DNA from: Dolomedes plantarius
Taxonomy: Eukaryota; Arthropoda; Arachnida; Araneae; Dolomedidae
Length of the DNA: 64,000 nt
Assembly: GCA_907164885.2 (NCBI GenBank)
Contig: OU015501.1
Span: forward strand, 64,988,693-65,052,692
Direction of reading: 5' to 3'
How positions within the stretch are numbered: position 1 is the stretch's first letter; each line of letters starts with the position of its first letter. A program made the position numbers and the translations under genes. Below, one piece after another: positions 40,201-48,900 of the stretch. The notes below the pieces were generated by a model. The model was not told the origin of the DNA, searched no databases, and saw only the letters and a list, made by a program, of their open reading frames with translations.

Positions 40201-41338
40201 TATTTCTCAGCAAACATGTCTTTGAAAAAGGAGGGACATGCTTTACCTTAAAATTTAATAGGCAATGAAAGAAAATACCTTTCTTGATGTGCTTTCTCAG
40301 AACATTCTGAAGTAAGTTTGTTCTAATCTGCAACTCCTTATATTCTTCAAGAAGACTTTGTCAAAATGTTCAGTAGTTTTCAGAGAAATTTAGACTCGCA
40401 TATGTTAGCTTTTGAAATTTATTTTGTTTATACTTAGGTGAAAAGCAAGTGAGAATCTTTTTTTTTTTTTGGCATAACTTTGTTGTTATAAACATAGCAG
40501 TGAAATATTATTTGCTATTTTAGATTTGAATGATAAATTATAGTATGTGTAAATAATTTACATTTGTATATATTTTTTAGGGCCTCAGTTACGTCGGATG
40601 TCTACTCCTGCTCTAAAAGAACCTCACATGAATGATTGCTTGATCCCTCATGAGCCTTTTGAAGTTGGGTATAAACGAAGGCAAACTGGAAACAATGTGG
40701 TTTTAGTATTTGGTGTGGTGTTTTTTGCAATAACCAGCACATATGTAAGTTTTCTGCTTGTATTTAATTAATAAATATTATTTCATAATGTATTAATATT
40801 AGCTTTATACTTTTGTTGATGTTTTACATTAATTTCCCTTAAAGAGCTTTATTTTTATTAAATTTCTTCTATATTTGACTTAAAACCTTGATGTCAAAAC
40901 AAAATTTATTTTGATGAAAGTTGTGATCAAGATGTGCTGTCTACAACTAAACATTGAGAGATATTGTAGCAGCTGAAGTTGAGAATTTTGAATTGTCATA
41001 TTTGTTGTGGTATTCATGTTAGGATTGCAGTTTTGCATGGTATTTTCTTTAAGTATTGTATTTTCAATTTGTATTTGTCTTGCATAAAAATGTATTTTGT
41101 GGTCTTACATCACCATATTCTTTGAAAGTTGCATGTTAAAAGGCCTAATTTAAATTTTAGGTTCAAGAATTATTTTTTTTTTTTTTTTTTTTTTTTACCA
41201 TGTCTATCCTGGTTCTGTTTATATATGAATGCAAAACATTTAAAACTTTTAAAATTCATTTTCTATTTCTCTTAGGTTTTCAATTCTGGAGTTATTGTGC
41301 CAAACCTCACCCCACCTAAAAAGAACTTGAGTGATTAG
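26785..41338 (+). CDS. COX7B-like / deltamethrin-resistance (prag01)-like mitochondrial protein, three coding exons
   Basis: Coding exons 26785–26848, 40581–40744 and 41276–41338 join in phase (1, then 0) into a 96-residue protein. Residues 1–36 are rich in Arg, Ser and Thr with almost no acidic residues, like a mitochondrial targeting sequence. KEPHMND and the aromatic stretch before KRRQTGNN resemble the arthropod deltamethrin-resistance family. Residues 60–78 (NNVVLVFGVVFFAITSTYV) form one membrane helix, followed by NLTPP. GN.VL..G..F..T.TYV..NL.P matches cytochrome c oxidase subunit 7B, a nuclear-encoded respiratory complex IV subunit of the inner mitochondrial membrane. Size, single helix and tail fit. 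Which of the two family names applies is less certain. Intron 1 is 13.7 kb and full of transposons; intron 2 is 531 bp. Confidence 0.85.
28141..28339. mobile_element. small hAT MITE
   Basis: The ends CAGTGATTGTCAGCCTC and GTTGAGAAACGCAG form a decayed inverted repeat of the CAGTGTTTCTCAACC type common in hAT MITEs. The flanking 8-mers GTATAGAT and GCGTAGGT agree at 5 of 8 positions, all differences being transitions, as expected of an old target duplication. The interior is non-coding with a pyrimidine-rich patch. Confidence 0.6.
28960..29150 (+). mobile_element. possible LINE C-terminal remnant
   Basis: One plus-strand frame reads MMAHIFDCPAIFAELLKIGV and, after one stop, DDNIEQIARSVISVYG. 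This resembles the H..xCP..... tail that follows the reverse transcriptase of several arthropod non-LTR elements. It is short and interrupted, and no poly-A tail was found. Confidence 0.3.
29480..30496 (+). repeat. ~1 kb inverted repeat, left arm
   Basis: This arm is similar over most of its length to the reverse complement of 33057–33998. Matching landmarks include GCTCGGAAAA, CAAGGGTTGCTGTAATATTA, GCTAGCCGGTTCAG, CAGGCTGCA, CAAGTCGGATTGCAAAATTG and GGCTGGGGTAAACAACAATG. The inner edge is sharp at CAATTGGGAAGCTGTTCC. The arms differ by many substitutions and small indels, so they are old. No coding frame is convincing. Confidence 0.85.
31181..31229. repeat. T49 homopolymer
   Basis: Forty-nine consecutive T. 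It could be the poly-A tail of a minus-strand retrocopy starting to its right, but no source gene or target duplication was recognised there. Confidence 0.95.
31540..32986 (+). mobile_element. deleted hAT element (ZMYM/TTF-type transposase remnants)
   Basis: The ends are CAGTGGTGGCTCGT and ACGAGCCGCCACTG, a 14-base inverted repeat with one mismatch. Flanking 8-mers CAAATACT and CAATTAAT agree at six positions. Plus-strand frames hold pieces of the family's transposase. QLKFSQLSLHEKVTVK, then STPDIRITQS, begin the TTF-type zinc-finger region, with FCFPCLLFGGG just after in another frame. TFDGANVMKGGVQAKVK and FIHCYAYQLNLIM come from the RNase-H-like core. Central and C-terminal parts are missing and frames are shifted. 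A 16-bp tandem repeat (about four copies, TTATATAATCCTTACA) lies at 31656–31721 in the 5' non-coding part. Confidence 0.85.
33057..33998 (-). repeat. ~1 kb inverted repeat, right arm
   Basis: This is the partner of 29480–30496 in opposite orientation. It also carries its own terminal inverted repeat: TTGACCCGTTTTCTCGCCAA near 33076 against TTGGCGAGAAATCGGGTCAA ending near 33998. This suggests that each arm is a copy of one non-autonomous DNA element about 0.95 kb long, not half of a giant palindrome. The left arm has a worn version of the same ends (GGTGAGCAACCGGGGCAATT at its inner side). Confidence 0.75.
35170..36500 (+). mobile_element. decayed hAT transposase (ZBED5/SCAND3-like)
   Basis: Scattered plus-strand frames match the order of a ZBED5-type hAT transposase. 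ADGTEM...KIRKLKLLKIQLEE comes first. Then HQNLIFHLEDCWISCGKVI appears, like LLFHTEVRWLSRGKVL, followed by KIGSHTSIS..FFLKQVEFK and QGPDMTIFNDWNN-like words. Stops and shifts are frequent. No terminal repeats were identified. An inverted partial copy of 36195–36418 lies at 38101–38323. Confidence 0.5.
36195..36418 (+). repeat. inverted repeat copy 1 (hAT-derived)
   Basis: About 224 bases matching the reverse complement of 38101–38323 at roughly nine bases in ten. Matching words include GAAGATTGTTGGATATC, GAGTTTAGCTGTATATAATT and GGTAGCCATACTAGTA. Confidence 0.9.
36824..37076 (+). mobile_element. tRNA-derived SINE
   Basis: The 5' part resembles a tRNA gene, with TAGTATAGTGGTTA as a polymerase III A box and GCATTCAAATCC as a B box about 40 bases later. 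The body (GGCAATGATGG...CCTAAATGGTGCTCCCA...AGCAAAA) and the tail ending GTCGCATTGAAAAATAAAT match the SINE at 62741–62954 in the same order. It sits in intron 1 of the COX7B-like gene, in sense orientation. Confidence 0.75.
37601..37844. mobile_element. 244-bp MITE with TA target site
   Basis: The ends TCGCACCCCGGCAAGA and TCTTGCCAGGGTGCGA (right end with one inserted base) continue inward for some 40 bases of inverted similarity, including ACAAGTCAAAAAATGG against CCATTTTTGACTTGT. TA flanks both ends (37599–37600, 37845–37846), as for Tc1/mariner-type MITEs. No coding frame. Confidence 0.8.
38036..38101. repeat. 66-base imperfect palindrome
   Basis: TAGAATTCTTGATTCAAG pairs with CTGAATCGAGAATTCTA, and AGCCATTTTTT pairs with AAAAAATGGCT around a 3-base loop. 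It would form a long hairpin and abuts the inverted repeat starting at 38101. Confidence 0.85.
38101..38323 (-). repeat. inverted repeat copy 2 (hAT-derived)
   Basis: Partner of 36195–36418 in opposite orientation, about 1.7 kb away. Its inner edge touches the palindrome at 38036–38101. It has lost the flanking parts of the hAT-like coding region. Confidence 0.9.
38330..40570. other. intron sequence, nothing assigned
   Basis: 3' part of intron 1 of the COX7B-like gene. It is AT-rich, with a short near-tandem duplication around 40080–40130 (CAAGAACTG...TAATGTTCAAA). No exon or element end was recognised. Confidence 0.6.
40581..40744 (+). CDS. COX7B-like coding exon 2
   Basis: The acceptor is ATTTTTTAG|GGCCTC and the donor is ACATAT|GTAAGT. 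Two bases complete an Arg codon, then 54 codons cover the end of the presequence, the conserved HMND...GYKRRQTGNN block and most of the membrane helix. Confidence 0.9.
41276..41338 (+). CDS. COX7B-like coding exon 3
   Basis: The acceptor is TTCTCTTAG|GTTTTC, phase 0. Twenty codons (VFNSGVIVPNLTPPKKNLSD) lead to TAG at 41336–41338. Confidence 0.88.
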   Translation, partial: VFNSGVIVPNLTPPKKNLSD

Positions 41339-41529
41339 ATAATATTAGTTCATGGATATTAATATAATTCATTGTAGTTCTACAATCTTTTTTTTTTTTT
41401 TTCTGGAGAAGTGTTTACTAGAAAATGGAAATGGAATTGATCACTGTATAATACTCAAATGTTAGTTCGAAATTATATTTTGGAAAAAGCTTCAATTTTT
41501 AATAATGTATATGTTGAAAATCAATTCAC

Positions 41530-41535
41530 AATAAA
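41530..41535 (+). terminator. polyadenylation signal of the COX7B-like gene
   Basis: AATAAA lies 192 bases after the stop codon, in an AT-rich 3' UTR. It is the first perfect hexamer in that stretch that I can see. Confidence 0.6.
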
Positions 41536-41783
41536 GAGCTGAAGATGAGTTGTTTTCTTACTGCTGCCACAGTCATAAGCTTTAAAAACAATATATCAAT
41601 TTGCATTCAATGAATTATAATTTATAAAGATATCAATTACATAGATTCTCTACAGTATTTCCCTTAGCATGTAATGTGCATATTATACCTGTTTAACTTG
41701 TACCTTACATGAAATCTGTGTCCAGTTTCTTTCTATGTTTCTTTATGATCATTCTTCCAATGAGTTCTTATGATCATTCTTTC

Positions 41784-41822
41784 AATGAGTAATTTATCAG
41801 CTTTGCTGATAAATTACTCATT
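41784..41822. repeat. perfect 18-bp hairpin
   Basis: AATGAGTAATTTATCAGC, three T, then its exact reverse complement. It follows a tandem duplication of TATGATCATTCTTYCAATGAG (41750–41790). It lies about 450 bases past the COX7B-like stop, beyond the likely poly-A signal. Confidence 0.9.
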
Positions 41823-42880
41823 TATGCAATCAAATTTAATTTCATCTTTAATTTTATCTTTTGTTTCTTTAAAAATGCAGGGAATATGAGGTAGACAGGC
41901 AAAGATTAAAAAGCAGTTTTGTTGTATTTTCACCCCATATAAAAAGAACTTGACTATCTAGATATCTTCTGGTACCTTAGATATCTAGATATCTACTGTT
42001 CGTGTCATTAAAATGGGAGGAGCAAGAAAAATTGTATGAACTGTCACTCTGTAAAGCTGACTTTAAGAAATCCTTGCTAGAAAATTTTGATCTTGATCAT
42101 GAATGATCATAAATACATGAAAGTTACCTAGCCTTATTTTGATAATTTTTAGAAGGAGGCATTAGTAGTGAATGTGTGACCATGAATATTAAATATAATC
42201 ATAATGTAAAAGTTGATTTTCTTACAAGTTTTTGCAGATGCAATTATAATTGCACTAATGATCAAAATTGTGTACACTCTTCTTAGAAGTGTTATGCTTG
42301 ATTTTTAAATAAATTTACCTCTGTATTCAGAAAATTATTTCATAATTTTTATAAACTACATTTATAAATATCCATTTAGGGTATATTTAGCCTAGATTGT
42401 TGTACACTGGCATGCATTTTTGACCATGCTTAATGTTATAATTTTTAAAAATAAAATGAAAAAGTCACAAAATTGTCTGTTAGTCTATACATATTTGTAA
42501 TATTTTCTCATTTTCATTTTTTAAAATCTCATTCATTAGAAATTTTTAATGCTCGCTAAGAGTGGTGAGAGTTCAAACAACTTATACATCTATTAATTTT
42601 TAACAAAAGTTTTTTCTTTTTTTAGTTTTTATTAGTGCCCCCCCCCCCTTTTATTTTTTTGAGACAATAAATACAATTTTGAAGGTTTTGAAAGCTGTAA
42701 TGATCCAAAATAATACATAGATGTGCCCAATTTAATCACAGATAAATTATTTAAAGTTTAATGTTTCACTTTATTCCTGTTGAGATTTTAAGACACAAAA
42801 TTGAGGTAATATTTCAAGAACTAAAACTTATATGGTACAGATTTTGTTCTTAAAACTAAAATTTTTAGCAGATATATACA

Positions 42881-43881
42881 CAGTTGGCTCTCTGTTTAAC
42901 GACGCTCTACTTAACGATGTTCTCTATTTAAAGACGATATTTTCCAGTCCCGGCCCCTCCAACATAAAAAAAATTCTATTTAAAGACGACGTAGTTTCTG
43001 TTTAACGACGAATTTTTTGTACATGCTAAACTTTTTATTAAACATAATATCTGCAGGAGGGAAACAAATTTGGTTTCAATAACAGGAAGTCTTAAATTAG
43101 GAAATTAATAAACAATTCGGCTGACAGTATGAAAATTAGAAAGTTTACGATCTTGGAAGCAATGCACATGATAACATCAGCATGGAAAGAAGTTTCTTCA
43201 TCCACAATAAAAAAACTGCTTTTGCATTGCTGGAATTCACAAAGAACTTGTAGTGGAACTGCAAAGTACGGATGTAGAAATCAACGAAGATGACATTACC
43301 CCTGAAGAATGGAGAAGTCTTGTTGAAGATGAGGATGTTTCAATTCAAGATTTCTACAATTGTGATGAATCTCTTTTACAACAGATTACAGAAATGTAGA
43401 ACAAATTTATGAAGGTATAGTAAACGAAAACACATTGTCAGATGAAAAAGGTGGAGACACGGAAAACGAGACACTGCCACCGTCTTATACAGATGCAACT
43501 TCTGCTCTAGATGTTCTCCGACGCTATATTACATCGAATATGGAAGATGACACATTTAACATTTTAGAAAATCTGGAAAAGAGAATAACGAAAACAAGGT
43601 GAAAAATGAAGCAATCAACACTTTTTGACTTTTTTAAAACCCAATTTATTGTATTGTTTGTACTCTTTTCAACGTAATTTTAAAAAACTTGTGAATTAAA
43701 TAATAATGATAATGAAAATAATATTTTTAAGCATGCCAATATATTAAGAAATATATTGACAGTCTTAAGCCTGTAAAATTTGAAGGGAAATGTTATTTAT
43801 TTCACAAATTCTGTTTAAGGGCGATCTCTACTTAAGGACGATTTTTCACGGTCCCTTGAAAGTCGTTAAACAGAGAGCCAA

Positions 43882-43884
<3 letters not shown>
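42881..43884 (+). mobile_element. deleted Tigger-type (pogo superfamily) element
   Basis: The ends CAGTTGGCTCTCTGTTTAAC and the exact reverse complement are flanked by TA. Sub-terminal TTTAACGACG / CTTAAGGACG words repeat inward. The plus-strand interior codes only for the C-terminal end of a Tigger transposase: ELVVELQSTDVEINEDDITP, EEWRSLVEDEDVSIQDFYN, then ALDVLRRYITSN and NILENLEKRITKTR, a TGA, then KMKQSTLFDFFKT. QSTLFDFF fits the PCNA-interacting PIP-box pattern (Q, two residues, aliphatic, two residues, two aromatics). The DNA-binding domain and catalytic core are gone, so this 1004-bp copy is non-autonomous. Confidence 0.88.
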
Positions 43885-43936
<52 letters not shown>

Positions 43937-43958
43937 TTTATATATATATATATATATG
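43885..43958. repeat. (TA)n microsatellite
   Basis: A TA run interrupted once by TTATATTTTA. It begins exactly at the TA target site of the Tigger element and may have grown from it. Confidence 0.95.
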
Positions 43959-44260
43959 TTGTCTGCACATAAATTGCTTAAATTCCTCGTATTTAATTAT
44001 TATATTGTCTTTTATTTTGCCGGAAATCTGTTAATTAATTGCATAGTGCACAGAGTCAAAGTTCTAAATCAACACTTTTACAGTTCTACTTTGTGCCCAA
44101 TGCCTTCACATGTGCTCAGCAGAGGTGACTGAGTTCAGGTTCGGTTTTCAAGATGTAAGCCGGCCTGACCTCATATAATTTTTAATTAGAGTACAATTGG
44201 GCTTGAAGCTTATGTTCTTACAGTTTTCTGTAACAAAGCATGGAACGTATTTGAATGATC

Positions 44261-44698
44261 TTAAAAGCAAAGAATTGTTTTAAGGTGAGTCAACATCAAA
44301 TAAATTTTTATTTTGAATTTTTGACAAAACCCTTGGACCGGAACATGATTATTTTCCCGCTTAGTGGGAGCATCTGGCTGTGAGGCTGATATAGATGGAA
44401 TATCTCTTTCCTTGGTATTCCTAACTAGAAATTCAGAAGGTATTTGTGGTTTGTTACATTTCATGGTAGCCGCAGTCGTCAAACCATTTCTTCTTACTTC
44501 TTGACTAGCTTCTATTGAACAGAACCAATTATCACAGGTTATATTACGGTTCATTTTGTAGAAGAATTTAAGAAAATCCGTCTTACTCAGCCTTCGTTTC
44601 AAAACAGGTAACATAAAACAAGGTTTGGTCAAAGTCGTTCGCAGAACCTTCAAAAACTCGGATCTAAGATTTTCAGCTTTACTGTACATTTTATACAA
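44261..44698 (-). pseudogene. piggyBac transposase fragment
   Basis: An open frame of 145 codons contains RNITCDNWFCSIEASQEVRR followed by NGLTTAATMKCNKPQIPSEF. This is the piggyBac DDE region usually written GRNITTDNFFTSL...L...T...NKPEIPPEF, with the catalytic D retained. The first ~60 residues (FLKVLRTTLTKPCF...) look like the block before it, partly out of register. No ends or TTAA were located. The fragment is unrelated in sequence to the piggyBac at 5.2–6.9 kb as far as I can compare. Confidence 0.7.
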
Positions 44699-45561
44699 AA
44701 TGTATAAAGAATATCTGCCAGACAGTCAGATATTTAAACATACCTTACTGGGAATATCTGTCTACTAGACGGACAATGCTCTAGAAAAATGGCACGTACC
44801 TGAACCATAGAAGGCTGGCGTCACGAATAGTACTTCCAAACTAAAGACAAGATGTTGACTGAAGCATATGTAGACTCATAGTTCCCAAGGTCGAAGGGTG
44901 CGGGGCCCAGCGTTGAATAAAAAACCATTGCTGTATGAAAGACCTGATTTCTACTGCTAGGTTGGCCTAGGCACACGAATTATATTAAAATAGTAGAGCT
45001 CGAACTTTTACTCGATCTTAGTCTGCCTCACCTTTAGTGCTCTGGAGTGATATAGGATAATACAAAAGATTTTAAGTTCATGGTCTCTGTTGCCGTAAAT
45101 GCGTAAAGATTTTTAATTGTTGTTGATGGTGCATCGACTGCGCCATGCCATTTATGAAGAGTTAAACAAATTGTATGCTGCGTTTTGCTTTTTCATGATT
45201 GTATACAGCAGAATTGATATCAAAATCTATTATAAAATGTTTACTATGAGATCCAGAATGTTCAAAAGTTGTTTGGTAATTTCTCTTTAGTTCTGTTTCT
45301 TTTGATACACCATCACAGATTTTCCATACCTTTTTTCATCAACAGTTGATACTATAAACGTGACGATTTGGGGTATGAAACGTGTGATGTATTTTTTTTT
45401 TTTCAGTTAAGCTCTTTCACCAGTACAAATCCTCCTGACAAATTAATGTTTTTAAATAGATTTATCTTTATGGTAACAATCGCCATCTTTTCTTTCCAGG
45501 ACACTACAAAAAGGTGCCAACAGGAAAAAAGAGTATCCAATTCCAAAGGAATATTTTAATA

Positions 45562-46244
45562 CAGTAGAGTCCCGATAATCCGAAATGATTGGTACCAGAC
45601 CCTTTTCGGATTAAACGAAATCCTTCTTAAAATATACTTAAATTACATAATAAAGTGTGATTACATAAATATTACGTATTGCGTGTGATTACACAGTTTA
45701 TTTTATAAGGTCTAACATTATCAAATCTCGGGACGAAATGGGTGATAAGAGAGCAGAACGTTGCCTATACAGTTACAGTATGCAGTAGAATGTAAGTTGT
45801 TCGTTCAGTAGAGTTTAAGATTTTAGACAATCAGTAGATTGTTGAAATGGTTTTGACAGAACCTGCCAACGTCTCAGATGACAGTGAAGGTGAAGCAGAC
45901 TGTGACAGCGAGCAGAGGGTATCCCACTCAGACGACGCGGCTGCATTTGATGTAGCACTACGATACGCAGAGCAACACTCCGCCGCGACCAGAGCGGACA
46001 CCATTTTTCTGACGCGTTGGCGTATTCTGGCTTCAAGGGAGAGGTATTCTTCTCATCGACAAAAACATTTAACAGATTTTTTTCAAACCAATGTAGTCCA
46101 GTAATAATTAGTTCAGTACATTGTCTAACTTTGAATTATCTTGTAACTTTCAGAAATATATTTTATATTATTTAGTATAACTGTAGTTTTATTGTAACCT
46201 TAGTTCTTTTTGACTTTTGGTTTCGGATTATCGGGACTCTACTG
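45562..46244 (+). mobile_element. 683-bp Tigger derivative with C-terminal ORF
   Basis: The ends CAGTAGAGTCCCGATAATCC and its reverse complement are flanked by TA (45560–45561, 46245–46246). This is a typical Tigger terminus. The plus strand keeps one uninterrupted ORF (45847–46104, 85 codons) for the C-terminus: an acidic stretch (NVSDDSEGEADCDSEQRV), then ADTIFLTRWRILASRER and RQKHLTDFFQTNV. QKHLTDFF is a canonical PIP box. The transposase N-terminal and catalytic parts are deleted. Confidence 0.88.
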
Positions 46245-46246
46245 TA

Positions 46247-48840
46247 TAAGCATTTTCACATTCATCAATACATTGATTATAATCAGGTATTATAATAACT
46301 GGTTTTATTTATATCTCAGGTGGAAAAAAGGAAAGTAATATACATACTGCTAGGGAGAGAGAACAGTTATTGGTGCAAATATGACCATGGTAGCAAATAT
46401 GCAACTATACTTCAATACATTCAAAATTGAAACTTAATCAAAATTACTATTTTAAATTACAGTTTTATTTCTACCTTTTGTGTATTTCACTTCTACTATT
46501 AGTCCTTTAATATTAAAAATTTGGGGTTGGTAAGGACAAGTATTGGTGGAAATGTACTATAACAATTAAATGTTTTAACTTTATCGTATGGTCAAGAAAC
46601 TCTTGTGTTTAAAAAATATATTATTTAAAAATCTTCAAGGTGTCGAAGCATGTGTGCCATCAAGAGCATTACAGGGATAAAGCACTTTGCACCTTGAGCA
46701 ATTTTACTTTCGAATAGTTGATCGTAAATCTGTGTCTGCATATGACAATCGATCAGAAATTACGTATGATCAGGAATGAAAAAAAAATTTGTGTAGCATG
46801 TGATGTCTGCAGTTTTGTGTTGTCCAGTGATTAAATATATTCACTGATTTGTCAGAAGCTATTCCTTTAAGCACTTTTTTTTTTTTTTTTGTGATGATCT
46901 GAAATTTCGCGTGTGTGTCTTCCGATTATGAAGCAGTTCAAGTCTAAATTATTGTAATACGAAGCAAAAGCATATTTATTCTTTATTGTAAATTTACCTA
47001 AAGAGATTCACAGAAGAGTATGAACCGCTCCTCTTCCATGCCCTGTGTATTTGTACAAAAATCATACATGGTATTTCCCCCCTCCCCCAATACTTTTTTT
47101 ATAGATGTCACTGATCTATTGCCGATACGTATTCTCAATCTAAATTGTAGTTTCTATCGTTTTGTCAAGTAATAAAATCAATGTTAAGCTAAAATTTGGG
47201 CTCTAGTTCTGATACTTAATAAAACTAATGATTGAATGGGAATTATGTAATAAATTATTTTTGTATTTATAACAGCGTTCCAGCTGATTGTTTTTATTAA
47301 TTAATTAATTAATTATTTTAATACGTTTCTTGGAACTAACAATACACTTCCGTAGGATCTTAGATTATTTTAACTTTTTGAATAAAAATTAACTGTATTT
47401 ATTTCAACTCTTAAATGCAGTATGATTTGATATTTATTTTGAAACAATGAACTACTAAAACAGAGGTGCACCCAAGTCACAACTAGCAGGCAATAACTTA
47501 CGTATACTCTTAAATAATTATAAAAATTCGACCTACTGTATAGATTTTATTTCCATTTCAGTTTTAAAATCAATACTTTTTGGTAACTTACCAATACTTT
47601 CTGCATGTAATCAATTTCGTACTGTTTTCGTTGTACTGATATGGCAACCAAGGTTATGGAGATTAATGATCGCTATGTTCTACTATAGGGAAGCTGATTA
47701 AATTCGGTAAAAGGTTTGTTTCATAATGGCTTAGTGGACGCTGTCGTGTAATTTTTTTTGGGGGGTACTGAGTTCTTCAAAATTTAAAATTTTTATCTTC
47801 TTTTAGTGGAAGCTTAACCAGGTTAAACTATCCCTTAAAAAAAAGATCAAATACCTTCATGGGAGAAACTTGTTATAATCTTAATCTTATTAAGTAACAT
47901 ATTACAAACAACCCTATAGGTCTTATCTGTTTGGAAACGATCGTGGTGTGATAAATTGGCCTAGTATGTGAGATTGGATTAGGGTGTTTTAACAGATTCT
48001 AGTGAAAATGGGGATCAAATTTTTAAAACTCCTTAAGTTGAGGTCTAATTTTGAGATTTTTGTGTTGCGCTTTTGAACTCCCGAGCGTTTGGTACTAGCG
48101 GTGAAAAATGTATTTAAAAAAATGGTAAAGTGGCACTTTAATGCTTTGAAAAAAAAATTGCTGCCGATATCTATATATCTCTATATAGAACAGTTAGATG
48201 TGTTAAAATAGGTTTAATGCATAGCTTATACAATTACCTGTTTCAATTTCTAAGGTTAACCAGAGACTACATGTAAAAGCGAAAAAAAGGCAGCAGTAGT
48301 TTTATGAACAGTTTTGTGAATATGCCAACAACTAGTACAAGGTGATTCACTCGGGAATTTACTCCAAAAAGCGCTATAACTTTGACAGAGGAAAATATTT
48401 CAGGCTGAAATTTGAATACTAAGTGACATTCTAACATACTTCAAGGGAGGGAGGGGGGCAGTAGGGACAATTGCCCCCATCCCCCCAAAAAAGCCCGGCG
48501 TATTTTATTTTTTTTCATAGCCTAAAATTATATAATAGTAGACCTAATACTAAATGAGTTTAAATTTAAAATGAGACGATGTTTATTTCTTATTATATAT
48601 ATATATATATATGCTTGGTGTTCTTTGGTTAAGTACTATTATTCAATTTTTAATCAATTCTTCTGTTTTTCATGGATTGTACGGTGTCTGAGTGTGTTTG
48701 TTGTATAGATATAACTCATCGGAAACAATCCATTGGTTTTTAGACAGCATTGACACCGCTGATGAAGAAATGCTGTCTAAAACCTCTTTCATACTTTTCT
48801 TTTCATGTTATTTGTTCCTGGCTGCAAGTAACTTTAGGGC
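46247..48840. other. no gene seen
   Basis: Repeat debris and AT-rich sequence. A (TTAA)n stretch lies near 47300–47318, a short (TA)n near 48597, and a C/G-rich inverted word (GGGGGCAGTAGGGACAATTG followed by CCCCC) near 48450–48490 that could be a hAT end. No exon was recognised. Confidence 0.5.
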
Positions 48841-48900
48841 TATTACTGGTTTTCTCTATCATCTATTTCTTATATATCATCTATCTCTATCCTCTATTTC

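Noticed and set aside
43790..43972. Open frames rich in Tyr-Ile repeats over (TA)n tracts (also at 51.8–52.0, 53.2–53.5, 62.6–63.1 kb)
   Set aside because: They arise from translating microsatellites in any frame and have no protein signature.
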